The notes under the pieces are model-generated. The model did not search any database, was not told the DNA's origin, and was given only the letters and a program-made list of their open reading frames with translations. Both the position numbers and the translations under genes were made by a program. From Paraburkholderia flava (GTDB taxonomy: Bacteria; Pseudomonadota; Gammaproteobacteria; Burkholderiales; Burkholderiaceae): a stretch of DNA of 64,000 nucleotides. The stretch is taken from contig NZ_SMRO01000003.1 in NCBI RefSeq assembly GCF_004359985.1, positions 113,522 to 177,521 of the forward strand. Reading direction: 5' to 3'. This document shows, in pieces, positions 1-8,924 of this stretch (position 1 is the first letter of the stretch; each line of letters opens with the position of its first letter).

Positions 1-319
1 GTTGCTCGCACGCCATGTCTCGTGCACACTTGTCTACGTGTGTTTCAAGCCGCATTGTAGGGAGCGCGGCGGCGCGCGCGGCGCTCGACGTCAGAGCGAT
101 TCCTCTAAACGGCGCGAGGCCCTACCCCTATGATGAAAGACGCGGCCGGCATCGTCGGCCCGGCTTCCTGCCGGTTCAAACAGCGTGTGCCGCACGCACT
201 CGCAGCACGACAGGCACGCGACGCCCCGATGAAACAAGCCGCACGCGCAGACACTGCGAGCCAGGCGCAAACCGGCGCATCGAAACACGAAGCATGCCCA
301 CGACAGCATGGAGACAGCA
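1..319. other. Left edge, no supported gene
   Basis: This stretch lies upstream of the acyl-CoA dehydrogenase gene. It has open frames on both strands, but they are low-complexity, arginine-rich translations typical of GC-rich noncoding or out-of-frame DNA, and none has a recognisable domain or a good ribosome binding site. It presumably holds the promoter of the downstream gene; I could not pick out a convincing -35/-10 pair. Confidence 0.5.
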
Positions 320-2008
320 ATGGAACGGCACGGCCCAGGCATCACACACGAAGTGACGAATCAGGTTCCGCCGCTCGCGGACTACAACCTGTTCGCCACC
401 GATGCCGCGCTCGCCGACGCACTCGAACGCGACGGTGCGGGCTGGCATCGCGAGGCCCTGCTGCGCGACGGTGCCGAACTCGGTTCGCCCGACACGATCG
501 CGCTCGCGTCGCTCGCCAATCGCCACACGCCCGAACTCTTCACGCATAGCCCACGCGGCGAACGCATCGACGCGCTCGAATTCCATCCGGCGTGGCACAC
601 GCTGCTCGGACTGCTGCGTCGCGAGGGACTGCATGCGCTGCCGTTCTCCGATCCGCAAAACGGCGCGATGGCCGCGCGCTGCGCCGGCTACTTCCTGCAT
701 GCGCAGCTCGAATCCGGTTCGCTGTGTCCGCTGACGATGACGTTCGCGAGCATCCCCGTGCTGCAACGCGAGCCCGCGTTGTTCGACACGCTGCGCGACA
801 AGCTCTACTCACGTACGCACGATCCGCGCGACGTGCCGCTCGCACAGAAGACATCCGCGATGATCGGCATGGGGATGACCGAGAAACAGGGCGGCTCCGA
901 TGTGCGCAGCAATCGCACGCATGCCTACGCCGAGAACGGTAGCGGTGGACGCGGCGCGGGCTATCGGCTCGTCGGTCACAAGTGGTTCTTTTCTGCGCCG
1001 CAGTGCGACGCGCATCTGGTGCTCGCGCGCACCGACGATCACGAGGGCCTGTCGTGCTTCTTCGTGCCGCGCTTCGCACCCGACGGCAGCAAGAACGCGG
1101 TCCAGGTGCAGCGTCTGAAGGACAAGCTCGGCAATCGCTCGAATGCGAGCAGCGAGGTCGAATTTCTCGACGCGTGGGGCACGATGATCGGCGACGAAGG
1201 CCGCGGCGTGCCGACCATCATCGAGATGGCGAACTACACGCGGCTCGACTGCGTGATCGGCAGCGCGGCGCTGATGCGCGCGGCACTTGTGCAGGCCGTG
1301 CATCACGCGCGGCATCGCAGCGCGTTCGGCCGGCATCTGGCGGATCAGCCGCTGATGCGCAACGTGCTCGCCGATCTCGCGCTCGAATCGGAAGCGGCGA
1401 CGGTGCTGTTCATGCGTCTCGCGCACGCATTCGAGAACGCGACGAACGCGCCCGAAGAACGCGCGTGGCGCCGCATCGTGACGCCCGCCGCGAAGTACTG
1501 GGTCTGCAAGCGCACGCTCGAATTCACCGGCGAAGCGATGGAGGTGTGGGGCGGCAACGGCTACGTCGAGGAAGGTCCGATGGCGCGCTTCTATCGCGAG
1601 GCGCCGGTCAACTCGATCTGGGAAGGCTCCGGCAACGTGATGTGTCTCGACGTGTTGCGCGCGATCGAACGTGAGCCCGATGCGGCACAGGCGCTGCTCG
1701 CTGCGTGGCGTGCGGACGCGCATGCGCATGCGCATGCGCATCCTGCACTCGGCGCGGCGCTCGAACGTTTTCTGGCAGCACTGAATGATGCACCCGATGC
1801 ACGCGAAGCATCGGCGCGCCGCATCGCGCAGCAACTCGTACTCATCGCGCAGGCGACGTTGCTCGTGAAGCACGCGCCGTCTTACGTCGCCGATGCGTTC
1901 ATCGCGACGCGGCTCGCGGATGGTGCCGGCGACAGTGGTCGCGTGTACGGCACACTGCCGGCGTCGTTCGATCATGCGGCGATTGTGGCGCGGGCGTTTC
2001 CGGCGTGA
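320..2008 (+). CDS. AidB-like acyl-CoA dehydrogenase
   Basis: FAD-dependent acyl-CoA dehydrogenase of the AidB/isovaleryl-type branch, about 562 residues, longer than ordinary acyl-CoA dehydrogenases (about 380) and close to E. coli AidB (541). Seen: the FAD-contact stretch MGMTEKQGGSDV near residue 184, LVGHKWFFSAPQCDAHLVLA, RLKDKLGNRSNAS, and the C-terminal NSIWEGSGNVMCLDVLR near residue 430. All are close to AidB. The ATG at 320 is preferred over 308 because GGAG lies 6 bases before it. The AHAHAHAH run near residue 470 comes from a tandem hexamer. AidB itself binds DNA and is linked to the alkylation response; whether this protein oxidises a branched acyl-CoA or is AidB in the strict sense cannot be told. 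It is 76 bp upstream of an aldehyde dehydrogenase on the same strand, so the two may be co-transcribed. Confidence 0.88.
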   Translation: MERHGPGITHEVTNQVPPLADYNLFATDAALADALERDGAGWHREALLRDGAELGSPDTIALASLANRHTPELFTHSPRGERIDALEFHPAWHTLLGLLRREGLHALPFSDPQNGAMAARCAGYFLHAQLESGSLCPLTMTFASIPVLQREPALFDTLRDKLYSRTHDPRDVPLAQKTSAMIGMGMTEKQGGSDVRSNRTHAYAENGSGGRGAGYRLVGHKWFFSAPQCDAHLVLARTDDHEGLSCFFVPRFAPDGSKNAVQVQRLKDKLGNRSNASSEVEFLDAWGTMIGDEGRGVPTIIEMANYTRLDCVIGSAALMRAALVQAVHHARHRSAFGRHLADQPLMRNVLADLALESEAATVLFMRLAHAFENATNAPEERAWRRIVTPAAKYWVCKRTLEFTGEAMEVWGGNGYVEEGPMARFYREAPVNSIWEGSGNVMCLDVLRAIEREPDAAQALLAAWRADAHAHAHAHPALGAALERFLAALNDAPDAREASARRIAQQLVLIAQATLLVKHAPSYVADAFIATRLADGAGDSGRVYGTLPASFDHAAIVARAFPA

Positions 2009-2084
2009 TGTTGCAGCTTGACCAACGTAACGCAGGCACATGCGTTCGTCATAGAGATTCGAACAAGAGGAGGAGAGAGAACAC

Positions 2085-3503
2085 ATGAAAAACGATCTAC
2101 CCGACACCGCCGCACTCGACGCACTGCTGCGCGAACAACGCCTCGCCTACCTGCGCGCACCGTTCCCGTCATGGGAAACACGCAAAGGTCATCTAAAGGC
2201 CTTGCGCGCAATGCTGCTCGACAACCGCGACGCACTCGCCGATGCGATGCACGCGGACTTCGGCAATCGATCGAAAGCCGAGGTGCTGCTCGCCGAGTTC
2301 TTCGTCGCGAAAGAAGAGATCGATGCCGCGCTACGACACGGCAAACGCTGGATGCGTCCGCAGCGTCGCAGCACCAACAAATGGCTGATGCCTGCGCGCG
2401 CGCGCGTGGTGCCGCAACCGCTTGGTGTCGTCGGCATCATCGTGCCGTGGAATTATCCGGTGCTGCTCGCGGCCGGTCCGCTGATCAGCGCGCTCACCGC
2501 CGGCAATCGCGCGATGATCAAGATGTCCGAACTCACGCCGCGCACGTCCGCGCTGTTCGAACAGCTGATCGGCCAGACCTTCGCGCGCGATCACGTCGCG
2601 GTCGTGAACGGCGATGCACAAATCGCCGCCGCGTTCAGCGCGCTGCCGTTCGATCATCTGCTGTTCACCGGCTCGACGAAGGTCGGTCACGACGTGATGC
2701 GCGCCGCCGCCGAAAATCTCACGCCGGTCACACTCGAACTCGGCGGCAAGTCGCCGGTGATCGTCGGGCCGCATGCGCGCTTCGACTACGCGGTCGACAG
2801 TCTGCTCGCCGGCAAGACGCTGAACGCGGGGCAGACCTGCATCGCGCCCGACTACGTGCTCGTGCAACGCGGCAAGGAAGCCGCGTTCATCGCGCGCGCG
2901 AAAGCGCGGATGGCGAAGCTGTACCCGGACTTCGCGCGCAATCCGGACTACACGTCGATCGTGTCGGACCGCCATTACGCGCGGCTGCAACGCCTCGCCG
3001 ACGAAGCCGTCGAAGCGGGCGCGCAACTACATCCGCTCTCCGACGCGCCCGCCGATCCCACCGCGCGACGCTTTCCGCCGGTCGCGGTGACCGGTGCACC
3101 CGAGCACACGAGGCTGATGCAGGAAGAGATCTTCGGGCCGCTGCTGCCGATCGTCCCGTACGACACGCTCGACGATGCGATCGCGTGGATCAACGCGCGT
3201 CCCCGTCCGCTGTCGCTGTATCTGTACGACGACGACCGCGCGACAATCGAACGCGTCACGCGCGAGACGATCGCGGGCGGCATGGCGATCAACGAAACCT
3301 TGATGCACATCGCGTGCGAGAGTCTGCCGTTCGGCGGCGTCGGCGCGAGCGGCATGGGCGCGTATCACGGGTATGAGGGTTTCGCGGCGTTCTCGCAGAT
3401 GAAGCCGGTGCTGACGCAGGCGCGCTTCAATGCGCGCGGGCTGATCTCGCCGCCGTACGGCAAGCGTTTTCATGCGTTGTTGAAGGTGATGCTGCGGTTC
3501 TAG
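2085..3503 (+). CDS. calB: Coniferyl aldehyde dehydrogenase-like ALDH
   Basis: NAD(P)-dependent aldehyde dehydrogenase of the coniferyl-aldehyde/short class-3 type, 472 residues. Seen: the cofactor-site region VVGIIVPWNYPVLLAAGPLI, the glycine motif FTGSTKVG, the general base Glu218 in LELGGKSP, the catalytic Cys252 in GQTCIAPDY, and EEIFGPLLPI near the C-terminus. The short form without an N-terminal extension, and the GQTCIAPDY sequence, match CalB-type enzymes. The start is fixed by a strong AGGAGG-type site just upstream (2067-2075). It follows the acyl-CoA dehydrogenase by 76 bp and ends only 14 bp from the converging fhlB-like gene, with no visible terminator in between. The substrate is inferred from family resemblance only; another aromatic or aliphatic aldehyde is possible. 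Confidence 0.85.
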   Translation: MKNDLPDTAALDALLREQRLAYLRAPFPSWETRKGHLKALRAMLLDNRDALADAMHADFGNRSKAEVLLAEFFVAKEEIDAALRHGKRWMRPQRRSTNKWLMPARARVVPQPLGVVGIIVPWNYPVLLAAGPLISALTAGNRAMIKMSELTPRTSALFEQLIGQTFARDHVAVVNGDAQIAAAFSALPFDHLLFTGSTKVGHDVMRAAAENLTPVTLELGGKSPVIVGPHARFDYAVDSLLAGKTLNAGQTCIAPDYVLVQRGKEAAFIARAKARMAKLYPDFARNPDYTSIVSDRHYARLQRLADEAVEAGAQLHPLSDAPADPTARRFPPVAVTGAPEHTRLMQEEIFGPLLPIVPYDTLDDAIAWINARPRPLSLYLYDDDRATIERVTRETIAGGMAINETLMHIACESLPFGGVGASGMGAYHGYEGFAAFSQMKPVLTQARFNARGLISPPYGKRFHALLKVMLRF

Positions 3504-3517
3504 AGCGCGGCGCGCGG

Positions 3518-3841
3518 TTATTTCCGCCGGTACGGCACAGGCACCGGTACAGGTGTCTGCGTCGCATCGTCCGGCGTGCCGCTTTCCAGCCGATGCAGCC
3601 ACGCGAGCAGTTCCGCGACGGCCTGATACAGCTGCGGCGGAATCCGCGAATCGAGGTCGACCTGCATCAGCAGCGACACCATCTGCGGCGCCTCGTGCAC
3701 GTAGAGGCCCGCTTCCTTCGCGCGCTGCACGATCATCTCCGCGACGAGCCCGTAGCCCTTCGCGACCACACGCGGCGCAGCGTCCGCGTTCTGCGCGTCG
3801 TAGCTCAGCGCGGCGGCGCTTTTTCGACTGGTGCGGCTCAT
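3518..3841 (-). CDS. fhlB: Stand-alone FlhB cytoplasmic-domain paralogue
   Basis: A 107-residue protein matching the part of FlhB just after the autocleavage site. Its ALSYDAQNADAAPRVVAKG aligns with FlhB ALQYTDGEMRAPKVVAKG encoded at 40890-42110, followed by the same IPPQLYQAVAELLAWLHRL ending. The membrane domain and the NPTH cleavage motif are absent, so it cannot form an export gate or self-cleave. Related stand-alone domains (FhlB/FlhX) occur in other flagellated bacteria, and H. pylori FlhX can replace the cleaved FlhB fragment; that role is an inference here. Its ATG overlaps the TGA of the FliK-like gene (ATGA), so the two are translationally coupled. It is the last gene of the fliS-fliT-fliK-like unit. 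The C-terminus is a short Pro/Val repeat. Confidence 0.88.
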   Translation of the reverse strand: MSRTSRKSAAALSYDAQNADAAPRVVAKGYGLVAEMIVQRAKEAGLYVHEAPQMVSLLMQVDLDSRIPPQLYQAVAELLAWLHRLESGTPDDATQTPVPVPVPYRRK

Positions 3842-5451
3842 TGCATGTCCCAGTCGAAATCGTCGACGTGCGGTATCGACGGGTCGGTTTGCGCCGCTGA
3901 TCCAGCACGCGCTACACGAGCCGCTTCACCGGCCGCCGCCGAAGCCGAACGCGCATATGCGTTCGCAGCCGCCTGCGGCGTCACGCGCGGCGGCGCATCG
4001 TGCACGTCCTGCGCACCACCCGCGCCGCTCGCGTCGGTTCCACTCACGACCGTCGCTCCACCGCCGATCTCGCGAATCGACAGCGCCCCCAAAGCAATGC
4101 CCACCGCCGCGAGCCGTTGACGGAACGACTCCCCGTGCTCGGCGAGCCGCGTCGCGCCACCGGCGCTCGCCTGCACGCGCGCGAACAGTTGCGTGCCGGT
4201 GAGCGTGAGTTCGGCATCGACCGTGCCGAGCGTCGGCAGCGACAGCGTGAGGCGCGTGCGCCACGGAATATCGTCGGCCGATGCGCCATCCGATCCGTCG
4301 CGACCGCGTCCGTCGTCATCCTGTTCGATGGTCCAGTCGAGTCGCGCGCCGGGCCATGCCTCGCCGGTCCAGCGGAATTGTCCGGTCGCGAGCAGATCGA
4401 GCTGCTGACGCACGAGCGGAAGCGTCGCCGCATGAATCGATGCGGCAATCGACTGTGCAGGATCCGACTGCGCCGCCGCCTGATGCGCAGTGGCGTGCGG
4501 ACTCGTCGCGAGCGCGGCCACATCGGCGGCGAGAAAACGCAGCGACGCGGGCGGCAAATTCGCGCTCGCCTGCGAATGCGCGGCAGCGAGCCCGGGCGCA
4601 CCGGCCTGCGCTGCCTGGGCCGCGGTTTGCGCGGCGGTCTGCGCCGATGTCTGCATCGACGATGGGTTTTGAGCGGCGCCCTGGTTCGGTGTCTGCGGAC
4701 TACCCGGCGGCGCAGAAGGCAATGAAGAAGAAGGCAACGGCAAACCCGCGCGCAACGCCGCAGCCGCATCCGACCACGCGGAACCATCCACGTTGCCGGC
4801 CCAGTCGAGCGGTAATTGCTGCGCGGCGGTCGCGAGACGGTTCTGCGGTTCGCCCGCCAGCGCCGCCGGCGAGCGTTGGCCCGCGAGCCACTGCACGAGA
4901 TGCGCTTCGTAGAAGAGACCGCTGTCGGCGACCGTCTGTTCGAGCGCGGCGGCAAGCGCGGCCACCGGCCATTGCGCGGCGGCGGCAGCAGACACAGCAG
5001 CCGAGGCTGTCGTCGGCTGCGCGGTCGAAGCATTCAGTTGGGACGCCGCGGAAGAAGAAGCTGCCGCCTCGCCGGAAGAAGACGCTGCGCCGTCGAACAA
5101 CGGCAACGGCACACTAAGCCGCGCAGCAGCGGCCAACGTCGACAGCGGGATAGAAGCCGGCACCGGCGCATTCGGCCACACCGGAGCCTGCCCAACCACA
5201 GCAGGCGTCGCTTCACCACCCGAGCGAACGATCGCATCGAGCGTCAGCGCAACCGCAGACAGCGCGGTCTGCGCGGACGCCTGCGGTCCGCCACTGCCCG
5301 AAAGCAGCGGCAACGAAACAGCAGGGGTATCGACGCTAAGAGAAGACGCACCGGTCCGCGACGCGAGCGCGTCGCCGGCGGCATTGCCGGACAACAGGCT
5401 GTCGACCCGGCTCGCGAGCAGCGAGGCGACGACCGTGTCGATTCCGTTCAT
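3838..5451 (-). CDS. Second FliK-like hook-length control protein
   Basis: A 537-residue protein, very rich in Ala, Ser, Gln and Pro over the first 400 residues. Its C-terminal region resembles the FliK/Flg_hook domain: LTLSLPTLGTVDAELTLTGTQLFARVQAS, then LAEHGESFRQRLAAVGIALGALSIREIG. FliK is the secreted ruler that triggers the FlhB-dependent export switch; the substrate switch needs its C-domain. A canonical fliK lies at 12681-14192, so this is a divergent paralogue. It is coupled by a 4-base overlap to the FlhB-domain gene, which suggests the two proteins act together. Alternative reading: a periplasmic or structural Ala-rich protein, but the C-terminal domain argues against that. Function beyond family is unknown. 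Confidence 0.75.
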   Translation of the reverse strand: MNGIDTVVASLLASRVDSLLSGNAAGDALASRTGASSLSVDTPAVSLPLLSGSGGPQASAQTALSAVALTLDAIVRSGGEATPAVVGQAPVWPNAPVPASIPLSTLAAAARLSVPLPLFDGAASSSGEAAASSSAASQLNASTAQPTTASAAVSAAAAAQWPVAALAAALEQTVADSGLFYEAHLVQWLAGQRSPAALAGEPQNRLATAAQQLPLDWAGNVDGSAWSDAAAALRAGLPLPSSSLPSAPPGSPQTPNQGAAQNPSSMQTSAQTAAQTAAQAAQAGAPGLAAAHSQASANLPPASLRFLAADVAALATSPHATAHQAAAQSDPAQSIAASIHAATLPLVRQQLDLLATGQFRWTGEAWPGARLDWTIEQDDDGRGRDGSDGASADDIPWRTRLTLSLPTLGTVDAELTLTGTQLFARVQASAGGATRLAEHGESFRQRLAAVGIALGALSIREIGGGATVVSGTDASGAGGAQDVHDAPPRVTPQAAANAYARSASAAAGEAARVARAGSAAQTDPSIPHVDDFDWDMQ

Positions 5452-5502
5452 GCCGAATTCCTTCGTCGCAAAAGTCGGTGCGTCGCGTGCTACCCAGCGA
5501 GG

Positions 5503-5835
5503 CTAGCGCGCGCCGTACAGTTCCTTCAGCACGCGAGCCGGACGGCCGGACGACGAAAACAGCGCACTCAGCTTCGCCATCCGCGGGCTGGCGAGATCGC
5601 GGATCGCTGCATCGTCCGACAGGATCTTGCGGATCAGGTCGTACTTGCGCAGCCGCTCGGTGTCGTTGAGGCAGACGTCGTGTTCGGCGTCCTTCAGCGC
5701 ATCGACCAGATACCGGTACTCGTCCTCCAGATGCGCCAGCTCGGCCCACAACGAACGTCGGGCGGCGGACAGCATGAGGGTCGACAGTGCGGCGATCGCT
5801 TCGTAGCGGGCGAAATATTCTGTGTTCTTGTTCAT
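5503..5835 (-). CDS. fliT: Flagellar protein FliT
   Basis: Small helical protein of 110 residues in the position and size of FliT, the export chaperone of the filament cap FliD; in enterics it also binds FlhDC and dampens its activity. The start MNKNTEYFARYE is chosen because its ATG overlaps the fliS stop (ATGA at 5832-5835); a longer frame reaches upstream into fliS. FliT sequences diverge strongly and there is no catalytic motif, so the call leans on fliS adjacency, length and helical, charged composition. fliD, the expected client, is not in the window. Confidence 0.8.
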   Translation of the reverse strand: MNKNTEYFARYEAIAALSTLMLSAARRSLWAELAHLEDEYRYLVDALKDAEHDVCLNDTERLRKYDLIRKILSDDAAIRDLASPRMAKLSALFSSSGRPARVLKELYGAR

Positions 5836-6266
5836 CGGGCGTATTCCGCAGACGGCTGGGCCGCCATGCGCGCGACTTCGGGTCCAATTCCTAGCCATGC
5901 ATCCTCGAGCGTGGCCAGCAGGCCGTCCACCTCGATCATCATCGTCTCGCTCTGCTTGAGGTTCGCCTCGAGCAGGCGTCGTGTCATATAGCTGTACAAC
6001 CCGTCGAGCCGCTGCGCGATCTCGCCGCCGGCCTCGATGTTCAGCGCCGGCTGCAACCCGCTTGCGACGATCTGGATCGCCTTGCCGATCGCCTCGCCGC
6101 GCGCCGCGACGTTACCCTGCTGCAGATGCAGCCGCGCCTGCGCGATGGCCTGCCGTGCGCCCTGATACAGCATCACGATCAGACGATGCGGACTCGCGCC
6201 CATCACCCCTGTTTCGACTCCGACGCGTGCGTACGCATTGGCTCCAGAGTGTCCTGGGGAAAACAT
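5832..6266 (-). CDS. fliS: Flagellin export chaperone FliS
   Basis: 144 residues. FliS binds the C-terminus of flagellin in the cytoplasm, prevents early polymerisation and delivers it to the export gate. Seen: the N-terminal Y-x-x-V-x-V-E-T-like stretch AYARVGVETGVMGASPHRLIVMLY, the helical centre QALNIEAGGEIAQRLDGLYSYMTRRLLEAN, and the usual length. A good site (GGAGGAGCGCC) lies before the ATG. It heads a unit fliS-fliT-fliK-like-fhlB and has a sigma-28 type promoter 90 bp upstream, as expected for a late gene. Its client fliC is not in the window. Confidence 0.95.
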   Translation of the reverse strand: MFSPGHSGANAYARVGVETGVMGASPHRLIVMLYQGARQAIAQARLHLQQGNVAARGEAIGKAIQIVASGLQPALNIEAGGEIAQRLDGLYSYMTRRLLEANLKQSETMMIEVDGLLATLEDAWLGIGPEVARMAAQPSAEYAR

Positions 6267-6355
6267 TGGCGCTCCTCCTGTCTAGACCGTTCCGATTCAT
6301 CCGTGGCCATCCGTTCCGCTTACTGGTGCACGCGATTGGACAGCCTGTATCCGGG

Positions 6356-6383
6356 TTATCGGATAGCCATCTCAAAAGCTTTA
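6356..6383 (-). promoter_or_regulatory. Sigma-28 (FliA) promoter of fliS unit
   Basis: On the minus strand TAAAGCTT is followed after 12 bp by TCCGATAA, against the FliA consensus TAAAGTTT-N11-GCCGATAA (14 of 16 positions, spacer one longer). Transcription would begin near 6349, about 80 bp before the fliS ATG. It fits late-class expression of the flagellin chaperone. Confidence 0.75.
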
Positions 6384-6555
6384 GGCCGATGTAAGCAGGG
6401 AATGAAACGAAAGTTGCAACTCGAAAGGATTGCCGGGCGAACGCGTACCGATGCGCACCGGACGAGCATAAATGCACCGTCCGGCGGCATCGAAAGCAGC
6501 AGGGAAACATACAGAAACCGCCGACGAAACCGCCCGCCAGCGGAGACTCAGACGC

Positions 6556-6900
6556 TCAGACCGACGTCTGCATGATCTCGTTGTACGCGGACACCAGCTT
6601 GTTGCGGACCTGCAGGCCGAACTGGAAGCCGATACCGGCCTTCTGCATGTCGACCATCACGTCGTTCAGCGACACGTTCGGCGAACCCAGCTCGAACGCC
6701 TGAGCTTCGCCTCCCGCCTTCATCTGGTCGCCGCTGATCTTGTCGATCGATGCCTTCAGCAACGACGCGAAACCGCCGCTGCTTTCTGTGGACTGCGCGC
6801 CCACGGCGCCCGCGGCGCTCGTGGACGTGCCGCCGGCGGCCTCTGCCGCCATCGCCTGCATCTGCTGCAGGGCGGACGTAATCGGGTTCACGACAGTCAT
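6556..6900 (-). CDS. fliE: Flagellar hook-basal body protein FliE
   Basis: 114 residues. FliE joins the MS ring to the proximal rod and is the first exported substrate. Seen: variable N-terminus, then [15 protein letters not shown] and the conserved C-terminal helices ending in [13 protein letters not shown]. The ATG at 6900 is chosen (GGAG 8 bp upstream, standard length); the open frame extends 30 codons further without a ribosome site. Transcribed divergently from fliF, as in many flagellated proteobacteria, so both promoters must lie in 6901-7157. Confidence 0.95.
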   Translation of the reverse strand: MTVVNPITSALQQMQAMAAEAAGGTSTSAAGAVGAQSTESSGGFASLLKASIDKISGDQMKAGGEAQAFELGSPNVSLNDVMVDMQKAGIGFQFGLQVRNKLVSAYNEIMQTSV

Positions 6901-7010
6901 CTTCGCTCCAGAGGAAAAGGCAGTCCGGCGGCTCGCCGCCCGCCTCCGGACAGCCCTGCCGATCTGACGAAAAGCATAGCAGCGGGTCATTTTCGACAGT
7001 CGTCAAAGTA

Positions 7011-7041
7011 GGGGGGAAACCCGGCTCTATTCGGGCGATCG
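7011..7041. promoter_or_regulatory. Candidate FlhDC box between fliE and fliF
   Basis: GGGGGGAAACCCGG followed by CTCTATTCGGGCGATCGGC. The GGGGAA core, an 11-bp gap and TTCG recur before flgB/flgA, flhB and flhF, and more weakly before fliL. These are all genes expected to be FlhDC-dependent. The reverse complement contains CGAATAGAG, which resembles the AAATAG core of enteric FlhDC half-sites. Function is inferred from position and recurrence. Confidence 0.45.
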
Positions 7042-7157
7042 GCTTGCGACGCGCTGCGGATAATCCCCATCGTGAAAGTCTCTGTCCGAGCGCCCGTCAC
7101 CCGTTCCTGGGTGGGTCGGCAGCCGGGAGACGCAAGGCACCCGGAGATACCCGACGC

Positions 7158-8924
7158 ATGGATTCGTCAGCCAACTCGATCATCAACGCCGACGCCCGGA
7201 TGGGCCTCGCCGGCACGCAGCCAGGCGGCGGCACGCCCGGCTCGGCCGGCGGCCAGTCAGGCGCCGACCTGGGCGGTCTGGGCGGCGGCTTCGCCCAGCG
7301 CATTCCGTCGCTCACGCAGATGCGCGGCAATCCGCGCGCGCCGCTGATTTTTGCGGTCGCACTGCTGGTCGCCGTGGTCGCCGCCCTCGTGCTGTGGTCG
7401 CGCGCACCGGACTACAAGGTGCTCTACAGCAACCTGTCGGACCGCGACGGCGGCGCGATCATCACCGCATTGCAACAGGCGAACATCCCGTACAAGTTCA
7501 GCGACGCCGGCGGCGCGATCCTCGTGCCGTCCGAGCAGGTTCATGAAATGCGCCTGCGGCTCGCGGCGCAGGGTCTGCCGAAAAACGGCTCGGTCGGCTT
7601 CGAGCTGATGGACAACCAGAAGTTCGGCATCAGCCAGTTCGCCGAGCAGGTGAACTACCAGCGCGCACTCGAAGGCGAGCTGCAGCAAACGATTGAATCG
7701 ATCTCGTCGGTGCGTTCGGCGCGCGTGCATCTGGCGATCCCGAAGCCGTCGGTGTTCGTGCGCGACCGCGAGCAGCCGTCCGCATCGGTGATGGTGAATC
7801 TGTACCCGGGCCGCGTGCTCGACGAAGGCCAGGTGGTCGCGGTCTCGCATATGGTGGCGAGCGCGGTGCCCGATCTGCCGGTGCGCAACGTGACGATCGT
7901 CGACCAGGACGGCAACCTGCTGACGCAGCCGTCGTCGGGCACCGGTCTCGACGCGACGCAGCTGAAGTACGTGCAGCAGGTGGAGCGCAGCACGCAGCAG
8001 CGCATCGACGCGATCCTCGCGCCGCTGTTCGGCGCCGGCAATGCGCACTCGCAGGTCAGCGCCGACATCGATTTCTCGAAGCTCGAACAGACCGCTGAAA
8101 CCTACGCGCCGAACGGCGCGAGCGCGCCGGCCGCGATCCGCAGCCAGCAGACGAGCACCGCGACCGAACTGTCGCAGGGCGGCGCGTCGGGTGTACCGGG
8201 CGCGCTGTCGAACCAGCCGCCGCAGCCCGCATCCGCACCGATCGTTGCCGCGAATGGCGCAAGCTCGGTGGCCGCGACGCCGGTCAGCGATCGCAAGGAC
8301 TCGACGACCAACTACGAACTCGACAAAACCGTACGCCACTTCGAACAGGCCGGCGGCAACATCAAGCGGCTGTCGGTGGCGGTGGTGGTCAACTATCTGA
8401 CGCAGGTCGACGCGAAAGGCCATGCGACGTCGCAGCCGATGCCCGCCGACAAGCTCGCGCAGGTCGAACAGCTCGTGAAGGACGCGATGGGCTACGACGC
8501 GAAGCGCGGCGACTCGGTGAACGTCGTCAACAGCGCGTTCATGACCGACGTCGATCCGGTCGTCAACGTACCGTGGTGGCGCACGCCGGACATGATCGCG
8601 CTCGCGAAGCAGGTCGCGACGTATCTCGGCATCGGCGCAGTCGCCCTGTTCCTCTACTTCGCGCTGGTGCGCCCGGCAATGCGCCGCGCGTTCCCGACGC
8701 CCGAGCAGGTCGCATCGCTGCCCGCCCCCGACGAACCCCTGCTGCTCGACGGCCTGCCGCCGTCGCCAGGCGCAAGCGACGTGGACGAAGGCAACAGCCT
8801 GATGTCGTTCGAAAACGAGAAGCACAAGTTCGAGCGGAACCTGGAATACGCGCGCACGATCGCCCGCCAGGATCCGAAGATTGTCGCAACCGTCGTCAAG
8901 AACTGGGTGTCCGATGAAAGCTGA
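7158..8924 (+). CDS. fliF: Flagellar MS-ring protein FliF
   Basis: 588-residue inner-membrane protein that forms the MS ring on which the rotor and export gate assemble. Seen: transmembrane segment at residues 62-80 (LIFAVALLVAVVAALVLW), ring-building region with YKVLYSNLSDRDGGAI and the NYQRALEGELQQTIESI signature, a periplasmic loop rich in Ala/Ser/Gln, a second membrane segment near 482-508, and the C-terminal FliG-binding tail. The ATG at 7158 follows GGAGATACCC; an upstream in-frame ATG at 7044 would add 38 unlike residues. Its end overlaps fliG by 11 bp. First gene of fliFGHIJK. Confidence 0.97.
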   Translation: MDSSANSIINADARMGLAGTQPGGGTPGSAGGQSGADLGGLGGGFAQRIPSLTQMRGNPRAPLIFAVALLVAVVAALVLWSRAPDYKVLYSNLSDRDGGAIITALQQANIPYKFSDAGGAILVPSEQVHEMRLRLAAQGLPKNGSVGFELMDNQKFGISQFAEQVNYQRALEGELQQTIESISSVRSARVHLAIPKPSVFVRDREQPSASVMVNLYPGRVLDEGQVVAVSHMVASAVPDLPVRNVTIVDQDGNLLTQPSSGTGLDATQLKYVQQVERSTQQRIDAILAPLFGAGNAHSQVSADIDFSKLEQTAETYAPNGASAPAAIRSQQTSTATELSQGGASGVPGALSNQPPQPASAPIVAANGASSVAATPVSDRKDSTTNYELDKTVRHFEQAGGNIKRLSVAVVVNYLTQVDAKGHATSQPMPADKLAQVEQLVKDAMGYDAKRGDSVNVVNSAFMTDVDPVVNVPWWRTPDMIALAKQVATYLGIGAVALFLYFALVRPAMRRAFPTPEQVASLPAPDEPLLLDGLPPSPGASDVDEGNSLMSFENEKHKFERNLEYARTIARQDPKIVATVVKNWVSDES

